DNA of 64,000 nucleotides from Sulfurospirillum sp. SCADC. GTDB lineage: Bacteria > Campylobacterota > Campylobacteria > Campylobacterales > Sulfurospirillaceae. Both the position numbers and the translations under genes were made by a program. The notes under the pieces are model-generated. The model saw nothing but the letters and a program-made list of their open reading frames with translations, searched no databases and had not been told where the DNA came from. The stretch lies in the NCBI RefSeq assembly GCF_000743525.1, contig NZ_JQGK01000015.1:1-64000 (forward strand), given 5' to 3'. Of the stretch, positions 35,539-45,685 are shown piece after piece. Numbering within the stretch: position 1 is the stretch's first letter; each line of letters opens with the position of its first letter.

Positions 35539-36363
35539 TTATCCAAAGCGTCCTGTGATGTAGTCTTCTGTTTTCTTCTCTTTAGGGTTAACAAAGAGTG
35601 TTTTAGCATCACTGTATTCGATGAGATTGCCCATGTGAAAAAACGCAGTGTAGTCTGCGATACGCGCTGCTTGTTGCATGTTGTGCGTCACGATAACGAT
35701 CGTGTAATTTTTCTTGAGATCCAGCATCAAGTTTTCAATCTTCTCCGTTGAAATTGGATCAAGTGCAGAGGTTGGCTCATCCATCAAGATGACATCGGGT
35801 TCAACCGCAATCGCACGTGCGATACACAAACGTTGTTGCTGTCCGCCTGAGAGTGCTGTTCCTGGATCTCTCAGTTTATCTTTAACCTCTTCCCAAAGGT
35901 TAGCACCTTTTAAAGAGCGCTCAACAAGTTCATCGCACTCTTTGCCTTTTTTCACGATGTCGTGCATCAAAGGAGCATATGCGATGTTTTCATAGATGCT
36001 TTTAGGAAAAGGATTGGGTTGTTGAAACACCATACCAACGCGTTTTCGAACCGCAACCACGTCGATGTCTTTATCGTATACATCGTGTCCATCAATGCCG
36101 ATAAACCCCTCGACCCTACAGTTAGGAACCAAGTCATTCATACGGTTGATGCAGCGTAAAAATGTAGACTTACCACAACCACTCGGTCCTATGAGGGCTG
36201 TGATTTTTTTTGTGTAAATATCCATATTAATGCTATTGAGGGCTTGTTTATCGCCGTAAAAAAGATCGAGGTTTTTGACCTCTATTTTGATACTCTCTGC
36301 AATTTCAGGAGTCTCATCACGATCGTTAAAGGTTGTGTGAATAAAACCATTTTCCATTGTCAT
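35539..36363 (-). CDS. pstB: Phosphate ABC transporter ATPase
   Basis: Cytoplasmic ATPase of the high-affinity phosphate importer. Walker [10 protein letters not shown], signature LSGGQQQR, Walker [13 protein letters not shown], and the PstB-specific CINRMNDL and [10 protein letters not shown]. The start at 36363 overlaps the pstA stop (TAATG). A palindrome copy lies seven bases after its stop. Confidence 0.97.
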   Translation of the reverse strand: MTMENGFIHTTFNDRDETPEIAESIKIEVKNLDLFYGDKQALNSINMDIYTKKITALIGPSGCGKSTFLRCINRMNDLVPNCRVEGFIGIDGHDVYDKDIDVVAVRKRVGMVFQQPNPFPKSIYENIAYAPLMHDIVKKGKECDELVERSLKGANLWEEVKDKLRDPGTALSGGQQQRLCIARAIAVEPDVILMDEPTSALDPISTEKIENLMLDLKKNYTIVIVTHNMQQAARIADYTAFFHMGNLIEYSDAKTLFVNPKEKKTEDYITGRFG

Positions 36364-37535
36364 TACCACTTTCTTTCAAATTTTTTTCTAAGGTACACGG
36401 CGCCAGCATTCATCGAAAGAAGTACCGCTAAAAGAACGATGATACCTGCAGCAGTACGCTCCAAGTAGGCTTTTTCAGGCATGCCCGCCCATGTAAAGAT
36501 TTGTGCAGGAAGCACGGTAGCAGCGTCGGTAAAACTCGTCGCCGCATCGGGAACAAACGCGATCATACCGACAATAATCAAAGGTGCCGTCTCGCCCAAA
36601 GCATGTGCAATGGAGATGATGGAGCCTGTCATAATGCCTGGCATCGCCAACGGTAAAACATGATCTCGCACGATCTGCCATTTGGTCAATCCCAGACCAA
36701 AACCTGCTTGGCGAATGCTTGCAGGAACGGATTTGAGGGATGCTTTAGAGCTTACGATGATGACCGGCAGACACATGAGCGCTAAGGTCATACCGCCTAC
36801 CAACGGTGAGCTTCTAGGAACCCCAAAGAAGTTGATAAAAATTGCCAAGCCTAAAAGACCAAACAAAATAGAAGGAATCGCGGCAAGGTTATTGATATTC
36901 ACCTCAATGATCTGTGTCCAGCGATTATCCGGAGCAAACTCTTCAAGGTAAATGGCAGTCATGACACCGATGGGAAACGCGATCAACATCGTGACGATAA
37001 TGGTCATTACCGTTCCAATGATGGAAGAGTAGATACCTGAATTTTCAGGGATTTTTGAATCACCTGTGGTGAGAAAAATGGTGTTGAATTTTAGTTCAAC
37101 GAACCCTTTTTCTTTGAGTTCATCCACATAATCACGATCATTTTGTTTCGTGCGTGACTCTTTGCCTTTGACGTATTGGTCGACCTCAGAGTTGGCGAGT
37201 ACCCAGTGTTCCCTAGTCGTATTCATCCATGTTGGATTTTGCTTGACTTCGCTAGGAAGATCTCTAAGCCATGCGCGACTGGCGATTTTAAGGTTTTTAC
37301 CCTTCACCGCAGCATAAGGATTTTCCACAGTTTCTTCATTGATGGTCACTTCCATCTTGACGTAGGTTTGAAAAAAGGCAGGGTAGCCCGATCTGCCTAA
37401 ATCCACCAAAAAAAAGATCAAAAAAGAGACAGAAAAGACAATCGCCATAATCGTCGCCCCTTTAAAAAGAGCTGCTTTTTGGTTACGTCTTTTGATCTGT
37501 GGTATGTAAAAATAGTTGTCGTTTTGCTCTTTCAT
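36363..37535 (-). CDS. pstA: Phosphate ABC transporter permease PstA
   Basis: Inner-membrane permease. It has an N-terminal helix, a ~120-residue periplasmic insert (DUF3333-like), then five helices with the EAA-type loop ([20 protein letters not shown]). 390 residues, longer than the ~300 of enteric PstA because of the N-terminal extension. It lies nine bases after pstC. Confidence 0.95.
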   Translation of the reverse strand: MKEQNDNYFYIPQIKRRNQKAALFKGATIMAIVFSVSFLIFFLVDLGRSGYPAFFQTYVKMEVTINEETVENPYAAVKGKNLKIASRAWLRDLPSEVKQNPTWMNTTREHWVLANSEVDQYVKGKESRTKQNDRDYVDELKEKGFVELKFNTIFLTTGDSKIPENSGIYSSIIGTVMTIIVTMLIAFPIGVMTAIYLEEFAPDNRWTQIIEVNINNLAAIPSILFGLLGLAIFINFFGVPRSSPLVGGMTLALMCLPVIIVSSKASLKSVPASIRQAGFGLGLTKWQIVRDHVLPLAMPGIMTGSIISIAHALGETAPLIIVGMIAFVPDAATSFTDAATVLPAQIFTWAGMPEKAYLERTAAGIIVLLAVLLSMNAGAVYLRKKFERKW

Positions 37536-37544
37536 ATCTGCCCT

Positions 37545-38801
37545 TTAAAGCGTTGAAACTTTGTATTTTCGGTGGAACTTACGAATAGTGCTGACCGAGA
37601 TAATGTTAATCACCAACGTCACCACAAAAAGCACCAAACCCAGCGCAAAAGCGGAGAGGGTTAGTGGGTTGTTAAACTCTTGATCGCCTGTGAGCGATTC
37701 AACGATTTTAACCGTAACGGTCGTCATATCTTCGAGTGGATTCCACGTTAAGTTTGGTCTTAGTCCTGCTGCCATAACAACGATCATTGTCTCTCCAAGG
37801 GCACGTGAAATACCAAGAAGGATCGAAGCGATGATACCGGGCATTGCAGAAGGTAATACAACAAAACGAATCGTCTCTGCTTTGTTCATTCCCAGCGCAT
37901 ACGCACCATTGCGCATATTTTGAGGGACAGAACTGATGACATCATCAGAGAGCGAAGAGATAAACGGGATAATCATAATACCCATAATAATGCCTGAAGA
38001 GAGCGCATTTTGATACTGTGCTTCGATGCCAAACACCGCAAAGATTTTGACGATAAGGGGAGCAACCGTAAGAGCAGCAAAAAAGCCATACACAACGGTT
38101 GGAATACCTGCAAGTATCTCTAAAAAAGGCTTCACTTGAGATCTGATGCGTGGGGTTGCATACTCCGACATAAAGATCGCAGAAAGCAGTCCCATCGGAA
38201 TCGCTACGACCATTGCAATAGCGGTGATGTAAAAGGTTCCTGCAAAAATAGGTACGGCACCAAATTTTGCCTCCGCTGCATTCGCATCTGCCCTACCAGC
38301 ACCTTCTAAAAAGGCGGTATCGGGGGACCACTCTAAGCCAAAGATGAAGTGAAAAAAGCTTTGCATCTGGAAGAAATGAAGCGCTTCAAAGATGATAGAG
38401 AGCAAGATACCAAAGGTTGTCAACACCGAAACCAAGGAAGCGGTGAAGAGCATTCCCTTAATCAAATCTTCTACCAAGTCGCGCGCTTTGGTCGTACCTT
38501 GGATATTTTTAACCAAGAGTCCAAGGGTGAGTGCTCCCACACCAAGGGCTGCTGCTAAAAGCATCGTTGGAGGAATGGCGTGAACGCCAAAAAGATATAA
38601 AAATACTCCACAAACTCCAACCGTAATGATAGGAAGTCCTGTATAAAGAGCTCCAAACCAACCGTACTGGTCAGGTTGAGAATGCATTTTAATACCTTGT
38701 GAACGAATCGTGATGGCTTTTTGTCGACCTAAAACGTAACCTAAAAACATCAGTGGAAAGAGTCCACCAAAAAAGATAAGATAGAGTGTTTGCGTACTCA
38801 C
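37545..38801 (-). CDS. pstC: Phosphate ABC transporter permease PstC
   Basis: Inner-membrane permease with several N-terminal helices before the conserved half (EILAGIPTVVYGFFAALTV; EAA loop GAYALGMNKAETIRFVVLP). 418 residues, an extended PstC form. It follows pstS by 63 bases, with a TTACATGTAA copy (38853) in that gap two bases after the pstS stop. Confidence 0.95.
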   Translation of the reverse strand: MSTQTLYLIFFGGLFPLMFLGYVLGRQKAITIRSQGIKMHSQPDQYGWFGALYTGLPIITVGVCGVFLYLFGVHAIPPTMLLAAALGVGALTLGLLVKNIQGTTKARDLVEDLIKGMLFTASLVSVLTTFGILLSIIFEALHFFQMQSFFHFIFGLEWSPDTAFLEGAGRADANAAEAKFGAVPIFAGTFYITAIAMVVAIPMGLLSAIFMSEYATPRIRSQVKPFLEILAGIPTVVYGFFAALTVAPLIVKIFAVFGIEAQYQNALSSGIIMGIMIIPFISSLSDDVISSVPQNMRNGAYALGMNKAETIRFVVLPSAMPGIIASILLGISRALGETMIVVMAAGLRPNLTWNPLEDMTTVTVKIVESLTGDQEFNNPLTLSAFALGLVLFVVTLVINIISVSTIRKFHRKYKVSTL

Positions 38802-38864
38802 CAGAGTCCTTTTAAAAGAGGTGCGAGAGGCTCTAAAAGCCTCTCATCGGTTTTACATGTAAGC

Positions 38865-39905
38865 TTATGGAAGGATGGTATTTTTCTTAACCATCTCTTC
38901 AGTGAGTTTTGTTTTAGCTAAAACAGCCGCTTGTACTTTTTTAAGATCTTCATCAGTCATTGGAACCAAACCGATGGTTTTAAGAACACCTTTTGAGCCG
39001 ATCATTTTGGCATCAACATACAGTTTCAAGAACTCATCCATCCCTTTAACTTGAGAACGGTGAGAGTTTTTAGCGTAGATGTAAAGGCTTCTTGAGATAG
39101 GGTATTTTGCAGCGGAGATTGTATCAAATGCTGGTTCAACACCATCAACAGATGCGCCATTGATTTTATCGCCATTCTCTTCAAGGAAGCTGTAACCAAA
39201 GATACCAAATGCTGCAGTGTCCTTTGTGAGTTTTTGAACGATAAGGTTGTCATTTTCACCTGCTGGAACAAACACACCGTCTTGACGTACGGCTTTATAT
39301 TTACCTTTTTTGTCGCCATATGCTTCAAATTTCTTTGAACTGTGCTCCATTACCATCTCATCAAATGAGTCACGTGTTCCAGATGTGGTTGGAGGACCGT
39401 ATACCGTGATTTTTCTATTTGGAAGGGCCGCATCGATCTCATTCCATGTTTTGTATGGGTTTTTAATGAGTGACTTGCCATCTTTACTTGGAACTTCCTC
39501 AGCCAATGCTAAGAACATTTGTTCACGTGTAAAGTTGATTTTACCGTTGGTTTTAGATTGCGCAAACGCGATACCATCAAATCCTACCATCATACCCGTG
39601 ATGTCTGTAACACCATTTTCTAAGCATGTTTTGTATTCAGACGCTTTCATAGGGCGTGAAGCATTGGTAAAATCAGGTGTATCAAGACCATTACCTGAAC
39701 AAAAAATCTTCATACCGCCACCGGTTCCTGTTGATTCAACGACAGGCGTTGCATTGCCCGTTGTTGCTTTAAACTCTTCAGCGACATAGCTGGTAAAAGG
39801 ATACACGGTTGATGATCCAACAATTTTAATCTGATCTCTTGCACTCGCAGTTGCACTCAAAGCTGCAACACTCAAAAGGGCAATTGCACATGTTTTGATA
39901 GTCAT
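38865..39905 (-). CDS. pstS: Periplasmic phosphate-binding protein
   Basis: Cleavable signal peptide (MTIKTCAIALLSVAALSATASA would be split near residue 22). The mature part has PstS landmarks IVGSSTVYPF, STGTGGGMKIFC and SGTRDSFDEM (phosphate-contact loops). First gene of pstSCAB and preceded by the clearest Pho box in the window (39938-39969). GGAG precedes the ATG. Confidence 0.95.
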   Translation of the reverse strand: MTIKTCAIALLSVAALSATASARDQIKIVGSSTVYPFTSYVAEEFKATTGNATPVVESTGTGGGMKIFCSGNGLDTPDFTNASRPMKASEYKTCLENGVTDITGMMVGFDGIAFAQSKTNGKINFTREQMFLALAEEVPSKDGKSLIKNPYKTWNEIDAALPNRKITVYGPPTTSGTRDSFDEMVMEHSSKKFEAYGDKKGKYKAVRQDGVFVPAGENDNLIVQKLTKDTAAFGIFGYSFLEENGDKINGASVDGVEPAFDTISAAKYPISRSLYIYAKNSHRSQVKGMDEFLKLYVDAKMIGSKGVLKTIGLVPMTDEDLKKVQAAVLAKTKLTEEMVKKNTILP

Positions 39906-39937
39906 TGTTTACTCCATTTCTAAAATTTGGTAATGTC

Positions 39938-39969
39938 ATTGTAAGGGAATTTGATTACAACTTGGTTAC
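39938..39969 (-). promoter_or_regulatory. Pho box and -10 of pstS
   Basis: Minus strand: GTAACCA (39969-39963), AGTT, GTAATCA (39958-39952), AATTCCCT, TACAAT (39943-39938). Two 7-base direct repeats 11 bases apart, then eight bases to the -10, with no -35. This is the layout of a PhoB-activated promoter and is shared with 45578-45609 and 45627-45658. Confidence 0.75.
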
Positions 39970-40108
39970 GAATTGTTTCTAAACAGAGGATTAAAATGCT
40001 TCGTTATTATCATTTTTTTGGGAAGAGTCCGTTATAATTTTATGAAGCATTTTTTGCTCTACGCAAAAGCTTAACTCACTTATTTTGAAAACGCTCTAAG
40101 GAAACGTG

Positions 40109-40885
40109 ATGTCAAATGCTACAATGCCTTGCCTCTTTGTGGGACACGGCTCACCGATGAATCTTGTATTGGAAAACCGTTTCACCGAAGCGTTGGAAAC
40201 GCTTTGCAAAGAGCTCCCCACGCCCAAAGCGATTTTGGTCATCTCCGCACACTGGTACACAAACCAAACAGCCGTGAGTATCAGCTCAGGCATTGCGTAT
40301 GAGACGTTGTATGATTTTTACGGATTTCCCCCTTCGCTGTACGAAATCAACTACCAATCGCCTAGTAACAACACGCTCTCAAAACGCATCGCCACGCTTT
40401 TGGATGTCCCTTTAGTCGAGCGAGGCTTGGATCATGGTGCGTGGATGCCACTGCATTTTCTCTTTCCCAAAGCAAGCATCCCAGTCATTCAACTCAGCCT
40501 CAACAAAAACCTGCCACTGCCTTTACATGTAAAGATCGGCGAGCAACTCCAAGTGCTCAGGGATGAGGGCATTATGATCATCGGAAGTGGCAACATCACG
40601 CACAATCTTGGCATGGTTGATTTTTACAATATGAACGCACCTGCGGTTGCATGGGCTCACAATGTGGATGATTTTGTCCAGCGAGCCTTTACATGTAACG
40701 ATGTTGAAAGCTTAGTGCGCATCGAAGAGCGATGTCCTGATTTTAAAACAGCGCATCCAAGCATCGACCACTATTTGCCACTGCTCTACATTGCAGGTGC
40801 CAGACGCGAAGAAGATACGGTAAAAATACTCACCCCTTTTTTCCAAAATGCCAGCCTCTCGATGCGAGGTTTTATGCTCTCCTGA
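40109..40885 (+). CDS. DODA/LigB-type extradiol dioxygenase family
   Basis: Class III extradiol dioxygenase-like protein (YgiD/DODA type): LFVGHGSPMN, ILVISAHWYTNQ, GLDHGAWMPL and GSGNITHNL, supplying the metal His residues. The physiological substrate in bacteria is unsettled. Start at the ATG 40109 (GGAAA upstream); the preceding GTG also fits. It has TTACATGTAA copies at 40523 (LHVK) and 40689 (FTCN). Confidence 0.88.
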   Translation: MSNATMPCLFVGHGSPMNLVLENRFTEALETLCKELPTPKAILVISAHWYTNQTAVSISSGIAYETLYDFYGFPPSLYEINYQSPSNNTLSKRIATLLDVPLVERGLDHGAWMPLHFLFPKASIPVIQLSLNKNLPLPLHVKIGEQLQVLRDEGIMIIGSGNITHNLGMVDFYNMNAPAVAWAHNVDDFVQRAFTCNDVESLVRIEERCPDFKTAHPSIDHYLPLLYIAGARREEDTVKILTPFFQNASLSMRGFMLS

Positions 40886-41051
40886 TCTATGTCATTTTTT
40901 ACGACACCCTTATCACAAACCTGCGTAACAAGGGTGATTTACCTTACATGTAAACGTCTCTATTTCCCATACCTCACACAAAATCTCACATAAAAAAACC
41001 ACATTTAAAGCTATAATATAAAAATTAAAAGTTATTTATAAGGGATATTTT

Positions 41052-42418
41052 ATGTTACAGACAATCCGCGCTAAACTCATGTTTTTATTGGTTATTATTT
41101 TAATCGGCACGATGGGGCTTAGTTACCTGCTGATTTCCCATGCAGGGGACGCCGAGATAGCTGTTAAGAAAGTGCAACACATTGGGAAGCTCCCTCGCTA
41201 CACCTCAGAGCTTTTGATGTATTCTAGAGGTAATCAAATCTCGTATGTACAACACTTTATCGAAAGTTATCTCCAATCCAAAAGAAACTTGATGCGCATA
41301 TTAACGAACTGAGACCACTGCTCAGTGCGGAAAAAGACATCGCTCTTTTAAATCACATTTAACAAGGAGCGGATGATTTTAGAGTCAGTGCCATGCCTCG
41401 TTTTGAGATGCTTAAGCAGTATAAAAACGATACCACATCCGCCGAATTTCTTGCCACACCCGAGGGAAAGAAATTTATGGAACTCACCAACAAAGGACGT
41501 GACGCATTTATCTCTATCTCTAAAAATGCCGATGCCCTCGCCCAAGATATTGAACAAGAGGAGCACGAACTTCTCGATGGTGCCAAAAAAATTTGGATCC
41601 TCATGGCACTGCTTGTTTCAGGCTTAACGGCGTTTCTTTTCTGGGTGATCACGACTAAAATTAAAAATTCACTCTCCAATGCTGCCAAAGAGTGTGACTA
41701 CATCGGGAAAAACAAAGACCTCAGCCACCCTATTGCAATCACAGGCAATGACGAGATCGCTAACATCATGCGCACCGTAAACACGCTTTTCGAGCAGTTA
41801 CGCATCGCCATCGATAATGCCAAACGTACCGCGATGGAAAATGCAGCCGTGGCTGAAGAGCTCTCCTCAACATCGCTTCAAATTGGAAAGCGCACCGAAG
41901 AGACCGATCAAGAGGTTGATCATGCGGTCAATACTACCAAAAAAGTCGCTAGCATTTTACACGACAGTGAAAAGAATGCAGAGCACGCAGGTACCGTGAT
42001 GCAAAATGTCGCCAATGAGCTCAATAACGCATCCAATGAAGTTCTTGTCCAAAAAAGCCTTGTGGAAAGTAACGCCACCGTAGCGGTCATCACCCAATCG
42101 GTCAATACAACGTCCGATCTCATGAAGAAAAATGCCAAAGAGATTCAATCCCTCGGACAGCGCGCTGAAAATACACAACAGTTGATGCTCAAAACGGTGA
42201 GCAGTATGAATGAAACCGCAACCGTTGCAGAAGGTGCTGCAAAAGAGGTCAAACATGGAAGTGTCGAAGCCAACGTTATGCTGGAGCGTGTCAACACCAT
42301 TCATAAACTCACCTCCACCAACGCCAGAAGCGTCGAAGAGATCGCAAGCGCAGCCGAACACCTCGCCAAACTCTCCACCAGCCTCAGCAACGCGCTTTCT
42401 GCATTTAAAACTGCCTAA
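41052..42418 (+). pseudogene. Methyl-accepting chemotaxis protein, broken
   Basis: 41052-41312 encodes the N-terminal membrane helix and start of a periplasmic helical domain, then meets a stop. One missing base in an A-run near 41280-41283 restores ...SKKKLDAHINELRPLLS. That frame meets a TAA at 41360-41362 and continues from 41363 through a second membrane helix, a HAMP-like segment and a coiled coil to 42418. It lacks the highly conserved receptor tip (EIRxLAxxS region), so even repaired it would not couple normally to CheA. A TATAAT lies at 41012-41017 upstream. Confidence 0.8.
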
Positions 42419-42430
42419 AAACTTACATGC

Positions 42431-42456
42431 AACCAAGCCCACTTTAGGGTTTGGTT
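42431..42456 (+). terminator. Hairpin after the broken chemoreceptor
   Basis: AACCAAGCCC, six-base loop, GGGTTTGGTT forms a 10-base stem with one G-T wobble, followed by the T-rich TCGTTATTT. It sits between the plus-strand pseudogene and the convergent ATPase gene. Confidence 0.6.
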
Positions 42457-42470
42457 TCGTTATTTAAAAA

Positions 42471-43769
42471 CTACACTTTATCTTGGCTATGCACCATCAA
42501 CAACCACGCATACAAGGGAATGATATGGATGGTTTTGTCATCAAATACCACATCATTTTTTTCATCTTTGGTGATAAGATAGCTCTCATTTAGTCCAAAA
42601 TATGCCATTGCTTCCAAAAGTCCGTCGTATTCTCTCGTGCGTGTTTTTGCATCCGTGAGCTCATAACTTACATTTAAAAGAAACTCCCTACCTTCGATCT
42701 TGGCATAAAAATCAACTTCGTGATGCCCTTTGAAATAATAGACATCTTTGCTCTGTCGCCTGAGTTCTAAAAAAACAGCGTTTTCATACAGTTTACTTTT
42801 ATCATGGCTGAGCGCATAATCGTAAATCTTTTTAAATCCGCTGTCTACGGCGTAAATTTTCTTGGGATTGCGTTGCTCTTCTTTGATAGAATTTCGATAA
42901 ATTGGTACCGTAAAAAGCGCATAGGCATCTTCAAGGTACGACATATAATTAAAAATCGTATCTTTGGAAAGCTTGAAACCTTGCGATTTGAACTCATTGT
43001 AAAGTTTCGTAAAACTGAGTAACGTAGCGATGTTCGTAAAGCAGTATTTTGTGAGATGCTTGAGCAAACTTCCGTTGGTGATGTTGTGCCTTTGAGCAAT
43101 GTCTTTGTACACAATCAGCTCAAGATAATCACTCAAAATTTTCCGTGAAATGAAAGCATCTTCTCCAATTGTCTCAGCAAAACCACCCTCTACAAGATAG
43201 CTATCCAGTGCATTTTTGATAAAACTGAGCGATTTTGACGCATTGAGATTGACTGTGATACCTTTACATGTAAGGTATTCACGAAAGGAAAAAGGAAAGA
43301 TTTCAAAGCTTAGGGTTCTACCTCGAAGGCTTGTGGCGATTTCGCTTGAGAGCAGTTTTGCGCTGGAACCTGTTATAAAAATGGAGAGATTAAGCGTATC
43401 GTAAATGCGTCTGACATACAATTCCCAGCCATCAACCACTTGCACCTCATCTAAAAAAAGATAAATCTTTTCATCTCTTTTAGTGGGGTACATTTCAAAG
43501 TAGGCTTCAAGGATTAAATCCAGATGTTCCAGTTTGAGCGGAAAAAGCCTGTCATCTTCAAAGTTAAGATACAGTACATTTTCTCTAGGATGTGTGAGTC
43601 TTAGTGTGCGTATCGCATCAAATAAAATGGAGCTTTTACCACTGCGTCGCACCCCAATGAGAGAGATAATTTTTTTACTCTCTAAAGGAATGCTCTGCGC
43701 TCGTGGCAAAATGCCCACAATCTCTTTATCCATAAAATCAGTGAGGATTTTTTTAAATATCTCTTTCAT
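42471..43769 (-). CDS. AAA ATPase with DUF4143 domain
   Basis: N-terminal P-loop ATPase (GVRRSGKSSILF; Walker B YLFLDEVQ; sensor ITGSSAKLLSSEIATSLRGR), a winged-helix middle and a C-terminal DUF4143-type PD-(D/E)xK-like domain (VDFYAKIEGREFLLNVSYEL). Such stand-alone proteins are common accessory genes of uncertain function. ATG at 43769 chosen for its AAAGG at good spacing. A palindrome copy at 43264 is read as LTCK. Confidence 0.88.
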   Translation of the reverse strand: MKEIFKKILTDFMDKEIVGILPRAQSIPLESKKIISLIGVRRSGKSSILFDAIRTLRLTHPRENVLYLNFEDDRLFPLKLEHLDLILEAYFEMYPTKRDEKIYLFLDEVQVVDGWELYVRRIYDTLNLSIFITGSSAKLLSSEIATSLRGRTLSFEIFPFSFREYLTCKGITVNLNASKSLSFIKNALDSYLVEGGFAETIGEDAFISRKILSDYLELIVYKDIAQRHNITNGSLLKHLTKYCFTNIATLLSFTKLYNEFKSQGFKLSKDTIFNYMSYLEDAYALFTVPIYRNSIKEEQRNPKKIYAVDSGFKKIYDYALSHDKSKLYENAVFLELRRQSKDVYYFKGHHEVDFYAKIEGREFLLNVSYELTDAKTRTREYDGLLEAMAYFGLNESYLITKDEKNDVVFDDKTIHIIPLYAWLLMVHSQDKV

Positions 43770-43829
43770 AATCATCCTTTTATATAAGTATGATTATATA
43801 TATTTTAGTTCTTTTTGTAAAGGATTAAA

Positions 43830-45545
43830 TTATGCCCCTTTAATATAACGCGTCTTCTTAGCCTCTTTAATTTTAGTAATGTCCACCAAAATAAAGCTAT
43901 CCACACAATTAGCAAACTCTTTGTCAATGTTAAAATCTAAAAAGAGTATGCCGCCCTCTTCACAGAGCTCAGTATACTGTTTGTACAGCGTTGGCACGCT
44001 AAGATCCATGTGCGAGAGTTGCTCTTTGAGTGTTGCAAAATCCTCTTTATAGTCATCGCCTTTGAAAAACGCTTGCGCCTCTTCTTTTTCTAATTTACTC
44101 ATAAAAAAAGAGTTGCGTGCGAGCACGAGTGATTGTGGTGAGCCAAAGTAGAGGGCATAGAAGGTGATGATGAGATTTTTGGCGATTTTGGGGTAGACAT
44201 CGCTTAAACTCACAGGACCGTACATGTAACGAATATGCGGATTTTTAAACAGGTACGCCCCAATGCCTTGCCAGAGATAATCAAGGGCGCGTGTGCCCCA
44301 ATAACGTGGCTGAACAAAACTGCGCCCTAGCTCAATGGAATTGTGTAAATAAGGCTCAAATTCAGGGGCAAATTCAAAAAGACTGTGCGAATAAAACCCT
44401 TCCATTCCAAAATACTCATTGATAAAATTGGCTTCGCCAATGCGGTACGCGCCCACGACTTCAAGCTCTTCATCATCCCAGAGCACGATGTGTTTGTAGT
44501 GTTTATCAAACGCGTCCACATCGCGTTTTCCGCCCGTTCCCTCTTCCACTTTACGAAACGTAAACTCTCGCAAGCGACCTATCTCTTTCATCAAAATGGA
44601 ACCTGCTTCATACTCATACAGATAGATCTTTTTGCCATCGCTCGTTTGACCTAAGAGGGTCGATTTTTTAAGTTCGGCGCGTATGGCTTTACGCTCTTCA
44701 GGATGTGCAATCGCTCTTTGGGTCGCAAAAATTCCCTTTTTACCTTTACTGATCTTATAAAGATGTTTTTTCAAAAGCGTAATCAAGGTTGTATCGCTAA
44801 AACCTGAGCTTTGAAGCGTTTTATAGGTGATCATTTCGCCAATTTTAAAGCTGATCACTTTGGAGCGTTTTTTAAACATCTCACTGGCAAGTAAAAAGGT
44901 CGATATTTTTTTGTTGATCATCGAAAGGGTGTAAAAAAGTGGCGAATTTTTTGCATCAATAAACACGGGTAAAAGAGGTGAATTGGTTTTTTGCGCAAAC
45001 TTTAAAAAGCCTTTTTTCCATTTCGTATCTTTAATGCCTGTTGGCTGAGCCCGTGAGACTTCACCGGAAGGAAAGACGATAAGTGCTTCGTCACGCTCAA
45101 GCGCATCGTACACTTTTTTGATCGACTCTTTCGCCGTTGCACCTGTAAGATTATCGATGGGAATGATCAATCCGCTAAGCGGTTCAATCTGCATCAACAC
45201 ATCATTTGCCAGTACTTTCACATCGCTTCGTATCTCTTTGATCAGTGAAATAAGTGCCAACGCGTCCAGTGCGCCTAACGGGTGATTTGCGATAATAATG
45301 ATGCGACCAGAAGAAGGGATATTGGTTTTATCTTTATTAGAGATGGTGTAGCCAAAGTTAAAATACTCCAGCACCGCTTCGACAAAATCAAACCCACGAT
45401 ACGCCTCTCCGTGCATTAAAAAATCGTTAATCTCATCTTGATGAAGCAGCTTTTTCAGGAGATAAACAACGAAATTTCTCACAATACTCGGATAATAGAC
45501 AATGCTAGGGTACTTGAGGCTTAACGTTTTTTCTACATCTACCAT
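43830..45545 (-). CDS. OlsF-like bifunctional lipid acyltransferase (PlsC + GNAT-like)
   Basis: Residues ~70-260 form a PlsC/LPLAT-type acyltransferase with the NHPLGALD catalytic motif (87-94) and FPSGEVSR. The C-terminal half resembles OlsB/GNAT acyl-ACP transferases (LREFTFR, VGAYRIG, FELG-type LGRSFVQPRYWG). This PlsC-plus-OlsB fusion is the domain plan of OlsF ornithine-lipid synthases, which make phosphorus-free lipids. It has AAAGGAG before the ATG and a Pho-box promoter upstream, diverging from phoU. The link to ornithine lipid is inferred; a hemolysin-type acyltransferase is the alternative. Confidence 0.75.
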   Translation of the reverse strand: MVDVEKTLSLKYPSIVYYPSIVRNFVVYLLKKLLHQDEINDFLMHGEAYRGFDFVEAVLEYFNFGYTISNKDKTNIPSSGRIIIIANHPLGALDALALISLIKEIRSDVKVLANDVLMQIEPLSGLIIPIDNLTGATAKESIKKVYDALERDEALIVFPSGEVSRAQPTGIKDTKWKKGFLKFAQKTNSPLLPVFIDAKNSPLFYTLSMINKKISTFLLASEMFKKRSKVISFKIGEMITYKTLQSSGFSDTTLITLLKKHLYKISKGKKGIFATQRAIAHPEERKAIRAELKKSTLLGQTSDGKKIYLYEYEAGSILMKEIGRLREFTFRKVEEGTGGKRDVDAFDKHYKHIVLWDDEELEVVGAYRIGEANFINEYFGMEGFYSHSLFEFAPEFEPYLHNSIELGRSFVQPRYWGTRALDYLWQGIGAYLFKNPHIRYMYGPVSLSDVYPKIAKNLIITFYALYFGSPQSLVLARNSFFMSKLEKEEAQAFFKGDDYKEDFATLKEQLSHMDLSVPTLYKQYTELCEEGGILFLDFNIDKEFANCVDSFILVDITKIKEAKKTRYIKGA

Positions 45546-45577
45546 GAATGCTCCTTTACGTTTATTATTTTGGACTG

Positions 45578-45609
45578 ATTATATGGTGAGCTGATTACGA
45601 TGTGGTAAC
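45578..45609 (-). promoter_or_regulatory. Pho box and -10 of the olsF-like gene
   Basis: Minus strand: GTTACCA (45609-45603), CATC, GTAATCA (45598-45592), GCTCACCA, TATAAT (45583-45578). The spacing is identical to the pstS box and the -10 is perfect. It lies 33 bases before the ATG. Confidence 0.75.
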
Positions 45610-45626
45610 GCAAGGAGGGTTTTTAT

Positions 45627-45658
45627 GTTACCATATTGTAATGATTTCAAACTACAAT
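45627..45658 (+). promoter_or_regulatory. Pho box and -10 of phoU
   Basis: Plus strand: GTTACCA, TATT, GTAATGA (45638-45644), TTTCAAAC, TACAAT (45653-45658). Same 11-base repeat and 8-base gap as the pstS and olsF-like boxes, facing the other way, so one 140-base interval holds two divergent Pho promoters. Confidence 0.72.
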
Positions 45659-45685
45659 GATGGCAAACTATTATAAGGAAAACGT

